Part shown: piece by piece, positions 24,331 to 36,157 of the stretch | How the letters are laid out: each line of letters starts with the position of its first letter | How positions within the stretch are numbered: the stretch's first letter is position 1 | Assembly: GCF_002220095.1 (NCBI RefSeq) | Contig: NZ_CP022372.1 | Location: 344,501 to 408,500, forward strand | Source: Bosea sp. AS-1 | Lineage (GTDB): Bacteria; Pseudomonadota; Alphaproteobacteria; Rhizobiales; Beijerinckiaceae | Length of the DNA stretch: 64,000 nt | Reading direction: 5' to 3' | Program-made: the position numbers and the translations under genes | Notes under the pieces: generated by a model | Database searches by the model: none | Told to the model about the DNA's origin: nothing | The model's input: the letters and a program-made list of their open reading frames with translations, nothing else

Positions 24331-24777
24331 CTATTTGCGCCCCCTGCGAGCCGGCTGCTTCTTGCGGCCGTAGAGCTCGAGCCGGTGGCGGACTAGTTCG
24401 TAGCCGAGCTCGGCGGCGATGCGGCGCTGCAGCTCCTCGATGGCATCCGAGGAGAACTCGATCACGGCGCCGGTTTCGATGTCGATGAGGTGGTCGTGAT
24501 GCTCCTGGTGGGCGTGTTCGTAGCGCGAGATGCCGTCCTCGAAGGCATGGCGCTCAATCGCGCCCTGCGATTCCAGCACCTTCATCGTGCGATAGACGGT
24601 CGAGAGCGACAGCGTCGGGTCCTGCGCGAAGGCGCGGGTGAAGATGCCCTTCGCATCGGGATGGTCGTCGGCCTCAGCCAGCACGCGCAGGATCAGGCGG
24701 CGCTGCTGCGTCATGCGCAGGCCCGCCCCCTTCAGCTGGCTTTCGAAAACGGCAACGCGCCGGTCGGTCTCGCTCAT
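24331..24777 (-). CDS. Fur family metal-responsive transcriptional regulator
   Basis: DNA-binding repressor of 148 residues. The winged-helix part (about 1-85) includes LRMTQQRRLILRVLAE and LSLSTVYRTMKVLESQGAIE; the dimerisation domain has the metal-site run YEHAHQEHHDHLID and ETGAVIEFSSDAIEEL. C-terminal CxxC pairs are missing, as in many alphaproteobacterial Fur/Mur proteins, and the C-terminus ends in a basic tail (RKKQPARRGRK). Whether it answers to iron or manganese cannot be decided. It lies downstream of the LLM oxidoreductase on the same strand with its own AT-rich upstream region. Confidence 0.9.
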   Translation of the reverse strand: MSETDRRVAVFESQLKGAGLRMTQQRRLILRVLAEADDHPDAKGIFTRAFAQDPTLSLSTVYRTMKVLESQGAIERHAFEDGISRYEHAHQEHHDHLIDIETGAVIEFSSDAIEELQRRIAAELGYELVRHRLELYGRKKQPARRGRK

Positions 24778-24841
24778 GCCCAGCCCATAGCAATGAGCGC
24801 GGCTAATTGCAAAAGCAGGCTACCTGAACATCATTCTCATC

Positions 24842-24863
24842 TGCAATAATAATGCAAATGCAT
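24842..24863 (-). promoter_or_regulatory. AT-rich region with TGCA repeats upstream of fur-family gene
   Basis: The 133-base gap before the regulator contains TGCAATAATAATGCA overlapping the inverted repeat ATGCA-AA-TGCAT (24852-24863). AT-rich TGCA-type palindromes resemble operators of alphaproteobacterial Fur/Mur proteins, so autoregulation is possible. Confidence 0.35.
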
Positions 24864-24910
24864 CTGATTTCCAAAAAAGAGCCTCCGGGACCGCTCCGGC
24901 GCTCGTGAGA

Positions 24911-25918
24911 TCAGGCGGCGTCGCGCGCTTTGCCGAGATCGGGAGCCAGAGCGGCCACGATCTCGTAGGAGCGCTTGCGCTTCTCGTGGTCGAAGATCGG
25001 CGCCGTGATCATGATCTCGTCGGCACCGGTATTGGCGACGAAGGCGCCCAGCTCGCGCCGCAGTGTGTCGGGCGAGCCGATGAAGGCATAGCGCAGCATC
25101 TGCGAAACATGCGCCTTCTCGGCCGGACTCCAGTATTGCTCGATGTCGTCGATCGGAGGCTGGAGCTTGCCGCGGGCGCCGCGAACCATGCCGACGAAAC
25201 GCTGCTGCAACGAGGTCGCAAGGTAGCGCGCTTCCTCATCGGTCTCGGCCGCGACGACGTTGATGCCCGGCATGGCGTAGGCGGATTGCAGTTGCTCCGA
25301 CGGTTTGAAGCGCTCGCGATAGATGGCGAGCGCCTGCATCAGCGCGTCGGGGGCAAAATGCGAGGCGAAGGAATAGGGCAGGCCGAGCTCGGCGGCGAGC
25401 TGGGCGCCAAAAAGACTGGACCCGAGAATCCAGAGCGGGACGTTGAGTCCTTCGCCGGGAACGGCGCGGATCGCCTGATTCGGTCCGGCGGGCGCGAAGA
25501 GGGCCTGCAGCTCGAGCACGTCCTGCGGGAAGCTGTCGGCCGACATCGGATTGCGACGGAGCGCCCGCATGGTGAGCTGGTCGGTGCCGGGCGCGCGGCC
25601 GAGGCCGAGATCGATGCGGCCGGGAAAGAGCGCCTCAAGCGTGCCGAACTGCTCGGCGATGACGAGGGGTGAATGGTTCGGTAGCATGATGCCGCCGGCG
25701 CCGATCCGCATCGTCTTCGTGGCGGCGGCGAGCTGGCCGATGACCACGGAGGTCGCGGCGCTGGCGATGCCGACCATGTTATGGTGCTCGGCGACCCAGT
25801 AGCGGGTGAAGCCCAGGGCCTCAGCATGGCGGACGAGATCGATCGATTTCAGCAGCGCTTCGCGCGGCCCTTCCCCTTCGACGACGGGTACGAGATCGAG
25901 GACGGAGATCGCGACCAT
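24911..25918 (-). CDS. LLM class flavin-dependent oxidoreductase
   Basis: Luciferase-like monooxygenase of 335 residues, FMN-dependent, cytoplasmic. The N-terminal strand and loop ([19 protein letters not shown]), [17 protein letters not shown] and [37 protein letters not shown] are the standard signature of the MsnO8/YhbW-type subgroup. The substrate cannot be predicted from sequence. It lies upstream of the Fur-family gene with 133 bases between them and has its own upstream gap of about 200 bases facing the small plus-strand gene. Confidence 0.93.
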   Translation of the reverse strand: MVAISVLDLVPVVEGEGPREALLKSIDLVRHAEALGFTRYWVAEHHNMVGIASAATSVVIGQLAAATKTMRIGAGGIMLPNHSPLVIAEQFGTLEALFPGRIDLGLGRAPGTDQLTMRALRRNPMSADSFPQDVLELQALFAPAGPNQAIRAVPGEGLNVPLWILGSSLFGAQLAAELGLPYSFASHFAPDALMQALAIYRERFKPSEQLQSAYAMPGINVVAAETDEEARYLATSLQQRFVGMVRGARGKLQPPIDDIEQYWSPAEKAHVSQMLRYAFIGSPDTLRRELGAFVANTGADEIMITAPIFDHEKRKRSYEIVAALAPDLGKARDAA

Positions 25919-26124
25919 GACGGCCTCTGCTGGCTGACGCCGGAGAGGGCCCGGCGATGATGGCGTGGCTTCACCAAATGGGAAGGCTTGGCCGCTCGGT
26001 CCAGAGGCGGAGGCGCCGCGTCATGGCATGGCTGCGCTGACGTTCTGGCGGAACGTGAAGAAGGCTGCCGCGTTGCTCGGCTGACGGCCGCATTCCGGCG
26101 CGGCTCCAGCAAAAGGGGGAACCC

Positions 26125-26331
26125 ATGAACGCGACTGCCAACCCCGCCAAGGAAAGCCTACGCAAGGAGCAGAAGCAGCAGCGCGAGGCCGCGCGCAAAC
26201 GTGGCAGCGACGACGAGCTCGACGAAGCGCTGAAAGACACCTTCCCGGCCAGCGACCCCGTCGCGACGCAGACACCGATCACTCCCGGCGGGAGGGAGAA
26301 GGCCGGGAACAAGCCCGGCCGCAAGCGCTGA
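26125..26331 (+). CDS. Small conserved charged protein
   Basis: A 68-residue, highly charged, lysine/arginine-rich protein with no signal peptide or membrane segment. The central motif DELDEALKDTFPASDPVA is recognisable in many alphaproteobacterial hypothetical proteins, but I know no function. A good AAAGGGGG ribosome site lies just before the ATG. Amino-terminal half is probably helical and the tail (TPGGREKAGNKPGRKR) disordered. It stands alone, convergent with serA. Confidence 0.75.
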   Translation: MNATANPAKESLRKEQKQQREAARKRGSDDELDEALKDTFPASDPVATQTPITPGGREKAGNKPGRKR

Positions 26332-26352
26332 CCGCGCGATGGTTCTACGGCT

Positions 26353-27612
26353 TCAGTCGCGCTGATAGAGCAGTCGGGCGCGGATCGTGCCGTCAAGGGC
26401 ACGGATTTCGCGCAGGATGTCGCGCGCTTCCGTAATCGAGACGCCGTCGGCCTCGATGACCGCGTAACCGACCTCGCCGTCGGTATGATAGTTCTGCGCG
26501 GCGATGTTGACCTGCCGGTTGGCGAAGACGTCGTTGAGGCGCCGCAGCATGCCCGGCACGTTGCGCTGGACATGGATGAAGCGCGTGCCGTTGGCTCGCA
26601 CCGGGATCTGCACCTGCGGGAAGTTCACCGCGCCGACCGTCGAGCCGATATCGGAATAGTCGACCAGCTTGCGCGCCACCTCGGCGCCGATGCGCTCCTG
26701 CGCCTCCTCGGTCGAGCCGCCGATATGCGGCGTCAGGATGACGTTGGCGCAGCCCTGCAGCGGCGAGACGAAGCGCTCGGCATTGGAGGCGGGCTCGGCC
26801 GGGAAGACGTCGACCGCGGCGCCGCCAAGGCGACCTTCCTTCAGGGCGGCCGCGAGCGCATCGAGATCGACTACAGTGCCGCGCGAGTTGTTGATGAGAT
26901 AGGCGCCGGGCTTCATCCGGGCGATCTGGGCGGCGCCGATCATGCCAGCGGTCTGCGGTGTTTCGGGCACATGCAGCGAGACGATGTCGGCGGTGGCGAG
27001 CAGCGCGTCGAGGCTCTCGACCGGCTCGGTGTTGCCGTGGCGTAGCCGGTCGGTGTGATCGTGATAGATCACACGCATGCCCATGGCTTCGGCCAGCGTC
27101 GAGAGCTGGCTGCCGATATTGCCGTAGCCGACGATGCCGAGCGTCTTGCCACGGACCTCGAAGGAGCCGTTGGCCGATTTGTCCCAGCCGCCGTCATGGG
27201 CCGAGCGCGAGCGGTCGGGAATCCGGCGCAGCAGCATCACGATCTCGCCGATGGTCAGCTCGGCGACGCTGCGGGTGTTGGAGAACGGCGCGTTGAAGAC
27301 CGGGACGCCCTGCTGGCGTGCCGCTTCCAGATCGACCTGGTTGGTGCCGACCGAGAAGCAGCCGACGGCGAAGAGCCGGTCAGCGGCGGCGAAGATCTCC
27401 GGCGTGAGCTGGGTGCGCGAGCGGATGCCGAGGACGTGCACGCCCTGGATCTTCTCGATCAGCGCGGCGCGATCGAGCGCCTTCGGCAGGCGCTCCAGAT
27501 TGCTATAGCCGGCCTGCTGCATCAGCGCGACGGCGGAATCGTTGATACCTTCCAGCAGCAGGACCTTGATGCGGTCCTTGGGAAGGGAGAGGCGTTCGCT
27601 GGCAGTGGTCAT
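26353..27612 (-). CDS. serA: D-3-phosphoglycerate dehydrogenase
   Basis: First enzyme of serine synthesis: oxidises 3-phosphoglycerate to 3-phosphohydroxypyruvate with NAD. Length 419 residues matches the E. coli type with one C-terminal ACT domain. Visible are the NAD motif GIVGYGNIGSQ (about 161-171), the substrate/catalytic residues in NNSRGTVVD and TPHIGGSTEEAQ, and the ACT domain from about residue 345 (RFIHVQRNVPGMLRRLNDVF) that binds serine as feedback inhibitor in relatives. The usual partner serC is not adjacent. It lies 107 bases downstream of the NfeD gene on the same strand. Confidence 0.95.
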   Translation of the reverse strand: MTTASERLSLPKDRIKVLLLEGINDSAVALMQQAGYSNLERLPKALDRAALIEKIQGVHVLGIRSRTQLTPEIFAAADRLFAVGCFSVGTNQVDLEAARQQGVPVFNAPFSNTRSVAELTIGEIVMLLRRIPDRSRSAHDGGWDKSANGSFEVRGKTLGIVGYGNIGSQLSTLAEAMGMRVIYHDHTDRLRHGNTEPVESLDALLATADIVSLHVPETPQTAGMIGAAQIARMKPGAYLINNSRGTVVDLDALAAALKEGRLGGAAVDVFPAEPASNAERFVSPLQGCANVILTPHIGGSTEEAQERIGAEVARKLVDYSDIGSTVGAVNFPQVQIPVRANGTRFIHVQRNVPGMLRRLNDVFANRQVNIAAQNYHTDGEVGYAVIEADGVSITEARDILREIRALDGTIRARLLYQRD

Positions 27613-27719
27613 GGGGATCGCGCTCGTAGGGGAGCGGTTGCTATAGTCCTCGCCGGGCGCGAGGCCAACGTCCTAGATGCAACGCGGTGGCGCAAAACGT
27701 CGCAGCCGATGCAAGCAGC

Positions 27720-28166
27720 TCATGCCTTCTCCACGATCAGCGTCGCGCCATCGACACGCACGACCTTGACCTCGGTCCCGGCAAGTAGCTCCGGCCCGGT
27801 GATCCGCCAGGAGGAATCGCCGACACGGATGCGGCCTTCTCCTCCCGTCATGGTCGTCTCCAGCCTGAAGACCTTGCCGATCAGCTGGCGGCCGCGATCG
27901 TTGAGCCCGGTCGCGGCATCGGGTTCCTCGCTCCTGCGACGGGTCAACAGGCGCCCGGCAGCGACGCAGGCGACGGCGAGGACGGCGAAGACGATGGCGG
28001 CGGCCTGCCAGCCGAGGCCGAAGATGCCGACAACAGCGCCGGTGATCAGCGCCGCGAGGCCAAGCCAGATCAGGAAGACGCCGGGAGCCAGCATCTCGCC
28101 GCCGATGAGCAGCAGGCCGAGGATGGCCCAGAGCCAGCCGTTGTGAAGCAGGAGCCAATCGGGCAT
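27720..28166 (-). CDS. NfeD family membrane protein
   Basis: Short NfeD-type protein of 148 residues with three hydrophobic segments in the first about 75 residues (including GEMLAPGVFLIWLGLAALITGAVVGIFGL) and a C-terminal OB-fold domain (GKVFRLETTMTGGEGRIRVGDSSWRITG). Such proteins work with SPFH/stomatin-like partners in membrane microdomain maintenance. The partner gene ends only seven bases upstream on the same strand, so the two form the classic pair. Confidence 0.92.
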   Translation of the reverse strand: MPDWLLLHNGWLWAILGLLLIGGEMLAPGVFLIWLGLAALITGAVVGIFGLGWQAAAIVFAVLAVACVAAGRLLTRRRSEEPDAATGLNDRGRQLIGKVFRLETTMTGGEGRIRVGDSSWRITGPELLAGTEVKVVRVDGATLIVEKA

Positions 28167-28173
28167 GGCGACC

Positions 28174-29154
28174 TCAGCCGTTCGTGCGCCCGGCAGGGGG
28201 AACAGAGCCCGGACTGCGCCGCGCCGCTATCGCGTCCTCGCCGAAGACGGCCTTGGTGAGCTGGGCGATGCCGCCGACCGAGCCGGCGAGCGCGGCGGCC
28301 TCGATCGGCACGATCACGACCTTGCTGTTCTGCCCGCTGGCGATCGCCTTCAGCGCATCGGTGTAGCGCTCTGCGATCAGGAAGTTGGCGGCCTGGATGT
28401 CGCCCTTGCTGATCGCTTCCGAAACCATGGCGGTTGCGGTCGCCTCCGCCTGGGCCAGCCTTTCACGCGCCTCTGCGTCGCGCAGCGCCGCCTCCTTGCG
28501 GCCTTCGGCGGCGAGGATTTGAGCCTGCTTCTGGCCCTCGGCCTTGAGGATTTCGGATTGCCGCAGGCCTTCCGCTTCCAGCACGGCGGCGCGCTTCTCG
28601 CGCTCGGCCTTCATCTGCCGGTTCATCGCGCCGGCGATATCGGCCGGGGGCAGGATGTCGCGGATCTCGATGCGCGTGACCTTGACGCCCCAGGGAGAGG
28701 CAGCAGCGTCCATCACGCGCAGCAGCCGCTCGTTGATCTCGTCGCGGTGGGAGAGGAGCTGGTCGAGATCCATCGAGCCGACGACGGTGCGGATATTGGT
28801 CATGGTCAGCAGCATCAGCGCGTCGTGGAGCGAGGCGACCTCGTAGCTGGCCTTGGCCGCGTCGAGCACCTGAAAGAAGGCGACGGCATCGATGCGCACG
28901 CCGGCATTGTCCTTGGTGATGGCCTCCTGCGAGGGAATGTCGAGCACCTGCTCCATGACATTCACCTTGTGGCCGATGCGGTCGATATAGGGGACAATCA
29001 GCCCCAGGCCGGCGCTCAGCGTGCGCGAATAGCGCCCGAAACGCTCGACGGTGTAGTTGTAGCCTTGTGGGACGGTGCGAACGCCTCGAGCGATGGTCAG
29101 GATGACGAGCGCCACCACGACGATGACCGCGATGTTGAAGCCCGATAGATCCAT
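28174..29154 (-). CDS. SPFH/band 7 (stomatin-like) membrane protein
   Basis: Membrane-anchored scaffold protein of 326 residues. One N-terminal helix (FNIAVIVVVALVILTIA) is followed by the SPFH domain (VPQGYNYTVERFGRYSRTLSAGLGLIVPYIDRI, through about residue 180) and a long alanine/glutamate-rich coiled coil (about 190-260). It resembles the QmcA/stomatin branch and probably oligomerises around membrane microdomains or proteases such as FtsH. The ATG at 29154 has GGGGGAACGGG just upstream; longer readings add an unlikely basic leader. NfeD follows directly. Confidence 0.93.
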   Translation of the reverse strand: MDLSGFNIAVIVVVALVILTIARGVRTVPQGYNYTVERFGRYSRTLSAGLGLIVPYIDRIGHKVNVMEQVLDIPSQEAITKDNAGVRIDAVAFFQVLDAAKASYEVASLHDALMLLTMTNIRTVVGSMDLDQLLSHRDEINERLLRVMDAAASPWGVKVTRIEIRDILPPADIAGAMNRQMKAEREKRAAVLEAEGLRQSEILKAEGQKQAQILAAEGRKEAALRDAEARERLAQAEATATAMVSEAISKGDIQAANFLIAERYTDALKAIASGQNSKVVIVPIEAAALAGSVGGIAQLTKAVFGEDAIAARRSPGSVPPAGRTNG

Positions 29155-29469
29155 CCCGTTCCCCCGTGGCGCCTGATAGGCCGTCGCCAGTCGATTGGCC
29201 CAAACTGACCGTTGCCGCAGACGGATGCAAGCGCCGGGTCGAGCACGGCAGGATGCTTGCCCGGATTCCCGTTTCGAATCTGCTGCATTTCGATCGCGGG
29301 GTGTGCCTCCCATACATCGGCGTGCTGGTCATCCTGTGCGTCACACAGAGAAGCCGACTCAACGGCGAAACATTTCCCTGATAGGTTGCATGACGTATCG
29401 ACAGATGCAGGCTTCGGCGCCAGTTCAGGGATTTGGCCGGGAGTTTTGCCTGCTCGACCCGGAGCAACG
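29155..29469. other. Divergent intergenic region between SPFH and LuxR-type genes
   Basis: About 315 bases that must hold promoters for both flanking genes. I see no convincing sigma-70 pair, strong palindrome or small gene; an in-frame extension of the LuxR-type gene into it lacks a ribosome site. Confidence 0.5.
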
Positions 29470-30555
29470 ATGGACGACGAAGCGCTGCTGCGCGCCGAGA
29501 CCCTGTTTCTTGATGCGGCCACCGACCCCGGTGCATGGCAGGCGGCGCTCGATATGGTCGCGCAGGTCACCGGTTCGAAGGGCGCAGCCATCCTGAGCGT
29601 CGAAGGACACGGTCCGGTGATCTTGCCGACCGAGAGCGTGGGCGAGCTCGCCGAACGCTATGTCAGGGAAGGGTGGTATCAGCGCGACTTCCGCTATGCC
29701 GGCATCCCACAAATGAAGCGGACCGGCTTCATGGTCGACCAGGACTTCGTCGATCCCGAGCTGATGCCGCGCATGGACTACTATGCCGATTTCCTCCGGC
29801 CGATGGGGTTCGGCTGGTTCGCGGGACTCAGGGTGACGACGGGCGAGGACCTTTGGTGCCTGACCCTCCAGCGCGGCATCGACAGGGGGGCCTATCTGCG
29901 GGAAGAACAGCTGCGCATCGCCAGGCTCGGCGATGTGGTTTCGCGTGCGGCAACGCTGGCTCGGCGGCTGGCCTTCAACCGGCTGGAGGGCTCGGTCGAC
30001 GCAGCCGACGCGCTGGAGGGGATCTGCTTCTTCGTCGACTGGCTCGGCCGCGTCGTCAGGATGACAAGAGCTGCCGAGCGACTGTTGGGGCAGGATTTTC
30101 AGGTCACGCGCGGGCGCATCAGGCTGGCGCACGGCAATGAGGTGCTGGAAAGGCACCTGGCGGCATCGATCTGGCCGGATCTCGCGCCGGATTCCGCCGC
30201 ATTGCGGCCCGTCGTCGTTGCGCGTCCCGGCAAAAAACCCCTGGTCTTCCACGCGATCCGATTGCGGGGACAGGCGCTCGGCTTCTTTTCGCCCGCCTGC
30301 GCGATGGTCACGGTCAGGGACCTCGAGGCGGTTCCGCGCTACGATCTGGAGACGTTTGGGAGGCATTACGACCTGACGCGCGCCGAAATGCGAGTGGCCC
30401 GGGCACTGGTCGAACGGTATGGGTTGGTCGACGCCGCGGCGGCGCTCGGCATTTCCTACGAAACCGCCCGAACGCACGCCAAGATGCTCTATGCGAAAAC
30501 GGCGACGACCAATCAGGTCGAGCTCGCCGATCTGATTTTCCGGTTCGGGAGCTGA
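29470..30555 (+). CDS. LuxR-type helix-turn-helix transcriptional regulator
   Basis: Regulator of 361 residues. The C-terminal about 60 residues form a LuxR-type helix-turn-helix (DLTRAEMRVARALVERYGLVDAAAALGISYETARTHAKMLY). The N-terminal about 290 residues are a probable sensor region without a recognisable autoinducer-binding or receiver signature; similar proteins in Rhizobiales carry this uncharacterised domain. The helix-turn-helix lacks some usual residues of the family, but the GISYETARTHAK recognition helix is clear. GGAG five bases before ATG 29470 supports this start. No luxI-like gene is nearby. It is convergent with secA. Confidence 0.85.
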   Translation: MDDEALLRAETLFLDAATDPGAWQAALDMVAQVTGSKGAAILSVEGHGPVILPTESVGELAERYVREGWYQRDFRYAGIPQMKRTGFMVDQDFVDPELMPRMDYYADFLRPMGFGWFAGLRVTTGEDLWCLTLQRGIDRGAYLREEQLRIARLGDVVSRAATLARRLAFNRLEGSVDAADALEGICFFVDWLGRVVRMTRAAERLLGQDFQVTRGRIRLAHGNEVLERHLAASIWPDLAPDSAALRPVVVARPGKKPLVFHAIRLRGQALGFFSPACAMVTVRDLEAVPRYDLETFGRHYDLTRAEMRVARALVERYGLVDAAAALGISYETARTHAKMLYAKTATTNQVELADLIFRFGS

Positions 30556-30646
30556 AACCGAGGTTGGCGGATGCCTCGGTGAGGAACGGACGTCCTTTTC
30601 CGCTCGATCGGCCTTGCCTGCTGGAGGTTTTGCCGCGGAACCCAGA

Positions 30647-30678
30647 TAAGAAAACACCCCGGCGAAGCCACCGGGGTG
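30647..30678 (-). terminator. Rho-independent terminator of secA
   Basis: On the minus strand an 8-bp perfect stem (CACCCCGG / CCGGGGTG) with an 8-base loop is followed by TTTTCTTA. It lies about 50 bases after the secA stop. Confidence 0.85.
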
Positions 30679-30729
30679 CGATCAACGGCGTCCAGCCCCG
30701 TTCGGAGCTGGGAGGGGAGTCCGTTTCGT

Positions 30730-33525
<2,796 letters not shown>

Positions 33526-33890
33526 GTTGGGCCTTTCAGGTGATGTCTCGATCTCCCGGCCGGCGCGGCCCATGGGGTGCGCGCCCGGCCCGGAAGGCCG
33601 CGAAATTCTCGAATTTGCGATCGCGTGTTTAGACGCGTGCGCGGGCAGGGTCCAGCGCGCGTTTCGCCCGATGGGAGGCAAAACGGCAAGGAATTTCCCG
33701 AGCATGTGGGGTTGCGTCGCGCCGCTTCCAAGGGAGGCGTCGTCCCAAGGCGGCGCGATGCCGCTGGCCATGCCGAGCAAAGTCGCGTGATCCCACGCGG
33801 CAAGACCCTGAACCGCCTTGCCTTTGCCGCGTTCAACTGGCAGTGCAGCGCCAGATCGCGTCTTCGGCTCCCCTGTGAAAGGCCGTTTTC
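33526..33890. other. Divergent intergenic region between secA and parvulin gene
   Basis: About 365 bases. A short inverted repeat AAATTC-TC-GAATTT (33603-33616) is the only AT-rich landmark and lies about 80 bases before the secA ATG, where a promoter or binding site would be. No small gene or confident promoter could be read, and no secM-like leader is evident. Confidence 0.45.
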
Positions 33891-34748
33891 ATGAAATCCA
33901 CCCATTTCATCGCTGCCCTGGGCTTTGCCCTGCTGGCGGGACCGGCCTTCGCCCAGGCCGACAAGGTCGTCGCCAAGGTCGATGGCATCCCGATCACGCA
34001 AAAGGACGTGGATCTGGCGACGGAAGATCTCGGCGAGCGCCTTGCCCAGCTCCCGGACGACCGCAAACGCGACGAGGTGATCAACTATCTCGTCGACCTC
34101 AAGCTCGGCGCCAAGGCCGCGGCCGAGGCCAAGGTCTCCGATACGCCGGATTTCGCGGCGCGCCTCGCCTATTACCGCGAGAAGGTGCTGCTCGATCAGT
34201 ACCTCACCGGCATCGGCAAGAAGGCCGTGACCGAGGAGGCCGCCAAGAAGCTCTACGACGACACCACCAAGGCGATGGCTCCCGAAGAGGAGGCGCATGC
34301 GCGCCACATCCTCGTCGAGACGGAGGACCAGGCCAAGGCGGTGGAAGAGCGGCTGAAGAAGGGCGAGGATTTCGCCAAGGTCGCTACCGACGTCTCGAAG
34401 GACCCCGGCTCAGGCAAGGAGGGCGGCGATCTCGGCTGGTTCACCAAGGACCGCATGGTGCCGGAATTCGCCGAAGCCGCGTTCAAACTGAAGAAGGGCG
34501 AGGTCTCGGCGCCGGTGAAGAGCCAGTTCGGCTGGCATGTCATCAAGCTCGAGGACAAGCGCACCAAGCCGCTGCCGGAGTTCTCCGCCGTCAGGCCGCA
34601 GATCGAGCAGTATCTCGAGCGCAAGGCGCAGCAGGACACCGTGCTGGCGCTGCGCGAGAAGGCCAAGGTCGAGCGTCTCGACAAGCCGGCTGCACCTGCG
34701 ACCCCGGCGCCGGACGCTGCCAAGCCGGCCGAGCCGAAGAAGAACTGA
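33891..34748 (+). CDS. Periplasmic peptidyl-prolyl isomerase, parvulin (PpiC/PrsA) type
   Basis: Exported folding catalyst of 285 residues. A Sec signal peptide (KSTHFIAALGFALLAGPAFAQA, cleavage after AFA) is followed by an N-terminal chaperone region and a parvulin domain at about 135-228 with ARHILVETEDQAKAV, GSGKEGGDLGWFTKDRMVPEF and SQFGWHVIKLED. The C-terminal tail is alanine/proline/lysine-rich (PAAPATPAPDAAKPAEPKKN). Adjacency to secA fits a role in secreted-protein folding. A terminator follows 28 bases after the stop. Confidence 0.93.
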   Translation: MKSTHFIAALGFALLAGPAFAQADKVVAKVDGIPITQKDVDLATEDLGERLAQLPDDRKRDEVINYLVDLKLGAKAAAEAKVSDTPDFAARLAYYREKVLLDQYLTGIGKKAVTEEAAKKLYDDTTKAMAPEEEAHARHILVETEDQAKAVEERLKKGEDFAKVATDVSKDPGSGKEGGDLGWFTKDRMVPEFAEAAFKLKKGEVSAPVKSQFGWHVIKLEDKRTKPLPEFSAVRPQIEQYLERKAQQDTVLALREKAKVERLDKPAAPATPAPDAAKPAEPKKN

Positions 34749-34776
34749 ACTTCGCGTCTCGTTAGACGATTTTCGA

Positions 34777-34807
34777 GGGCGGCCCTTGCGGCCGCCCTTC
34801 TTGTTTT
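34777..34807 (+). terminator. Rho-independent terminator of parvulin gene
   Basis: A perfect 8-bp stem GGGCGGCC / GGCCGCCC with loop CTTGC is followed by TTCTTGTTTT. Confidence 0.88.
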
Positions 34808-34906
34808 CGTCATCGGCCTGCGGCAGAGGCTGCTGGATAAGGCGCACGGGCCGGCAGGCGAACGATTCGCCGGCCTTACGAGCCGTGTTCCGCAGGAGGA
34901 GCCCCG

Positions 34907-36157
34907 ATGGCCGGCAAGGATGTTCCCGTTTCCCCGCTCGCGCCGAAGCGCCAGCCCAAGGTCCCGCCGATTCCGGGCGTTCGCTTCGCTACCGCAGAGG
35001 CCGGGATCCGCTACAAGGGGCGCCAGGACGTCTGGTTCGCGCTGCTCGATGCGGGCACGCAGGTCGCGGGCGTCTTCACCCGCTCGAAATGCCCCTCCGC
35101 TCCGGTCGACTGGTGCCGCGAGAACCTGAAGCAGGGTTCGGCCCGTGCCGTCGTCGTCAATTCCGGCAATGCCAATGCCTTCACCGGCATGAAAGGGCGC
35201 GATTCCGTCAAGCTCACCGCCGAGATCGCCGCCAAGGCCGCCGGCTGCAAGCCGGAGGAGGTCTTCATCGCCTCGACGGGCGTGATCGGCGAGCCGCTCG
35301 ACGCGACCAAGTTCAAGGGCGTGCTCGACGAATGCGCCAAGCGCGCCGCCGATGGCCCCTGGATCGACGCCGCCCGCGCGATCATGACGACCGACACCTT
35401 CCCGAAAGCGCTGACCCGCAAGGCCAAGATCGACGGCAAGGAGGTGCTGATTGCCGGCATCGCCAAGGGCGCAGGCATGATCGCGCCCGACATGGCGACG
35501 ATGCTGTCCTTCGTCTTCACCGATGCGCCGATCACCGCTCCCGTGCTGCAGGCGCTGCTGTCGAAGGGCGTCAAGGGTTCGTTCAACGCTGTGACCGTCG
35601 ACAGCGACACCTCGACCTCGGACACGCTGATGCTCTTTGCCACCGGCAAGGCGGCCGAGCGCGGCGTGCCAACGATCACCGAAGTCAACGACGCCCGGCT
35701 CTCGGGCTTCAAGCGGGCGCTGAATTCCATCCTGCTGGAACTCGCCCATCTCGTCTGCAAGGACGGCGAGGGCGCACGCAAGTTCGTCGAGGTCCGCGTC
35801 ACTGGAGCGGCCTCGGCCCGTTCGGCCAAGCGGGTTGCGCTCTCGATCGCCAATTCGCCGCTGGTCAAGACCGCCCTCGCCGGAGAGGACGCCAATTGGG
35901 GCCGTGTCGTCATGGCGGTCGGCAAAGCCGGCGAGCCGGCCGATCGCGACAAGCTCGACATCGGCTTCGGCGACATCGTCGTGGCGAAGCAGGGCGCGCG
36001 CGCCCCGTCTTACGATGAGGTCGCGGTATCCGAGTATATGAAGGGCGACAACATCGTCATCACCGCCGATCTCGGGCTGGGACGCGGCAAGGCCACGGTC
36101 TGGACCTGCGACCTGACCAAGGCCTATGTCGAGATCAATGGCGACTATCGCTCCTGA
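34907..36157 (+). CDS. argJ: Bifunctional ornithine acetyltransferase / N-acetylglutamate synthase
   Basis: Arginine-biosynthesis enzyme of 416 residues that transfers the acetyl group from N-acetylornithine to glutamate. It self-cleaves between Ala197 and Thr198 in [14 protein letters not shown]; Thr198 becomes the N-terminal nucleophile. Other family blocks are [11 protein letters not shown] and [15 protein letters not shown]. Whether it also accepts acetyl-CoA cannot be decided from sequence. The 3' end overlaps the start of the EamA transporter gene by about 30 bases, so the two are co-transcribed. Confidence 0.97.
   Translation: MAGKDVPVSPLAPKRQPKVPPIPGVRFATAEAGIRYKGRQDVWFALLDAGTQVAGVFTRSKCPSAPVDWCRENLKQGSARAVVVNSGNANAFTGMKGRDSVKLTAEIAAKAAGCKPEEVFIASTGVIGEPLDATKFKGVLDECAKRAADGPWIDAARAIMTTDTFPKALTRKAKIDGKEVLIAGIAKGAGMIAPDMATMLSFVFTDAPITAPVLQALLSKGVKGSFNAVTVDSDTSTSDTLMLFATGKAAERGVPTITEVNDARLSGFKRALNSILLELAHLVCKDGEGARKFVEVRVTGAASARSAKRVALSIANSPLVKTALAGEDANWGRVVMAVGKAGEPADRDKLDIGFGDIVVAKQGARAPSYDEVAVSEYMKGDNIVITADLGLGRGKATVWTCDLTKAYVEINGDYRS

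Noticed and set aside
26301..26320. GGCCGGG-AACAAG-CCCGGCC hairpin as a terminator.
   Set aside because: It lies inside the coding end of the small 68-residue protein and has no following T-tract; it is probably a by-product of the Gly/Lys/Pro-rich codons.
29470..30555. LuxR-type acyl-homoserine-lactone receptor.
   Set aside because: The N-terminal region lacks the invariant autoinducer-binding residues I could look for, and no luxI-like gene is close.
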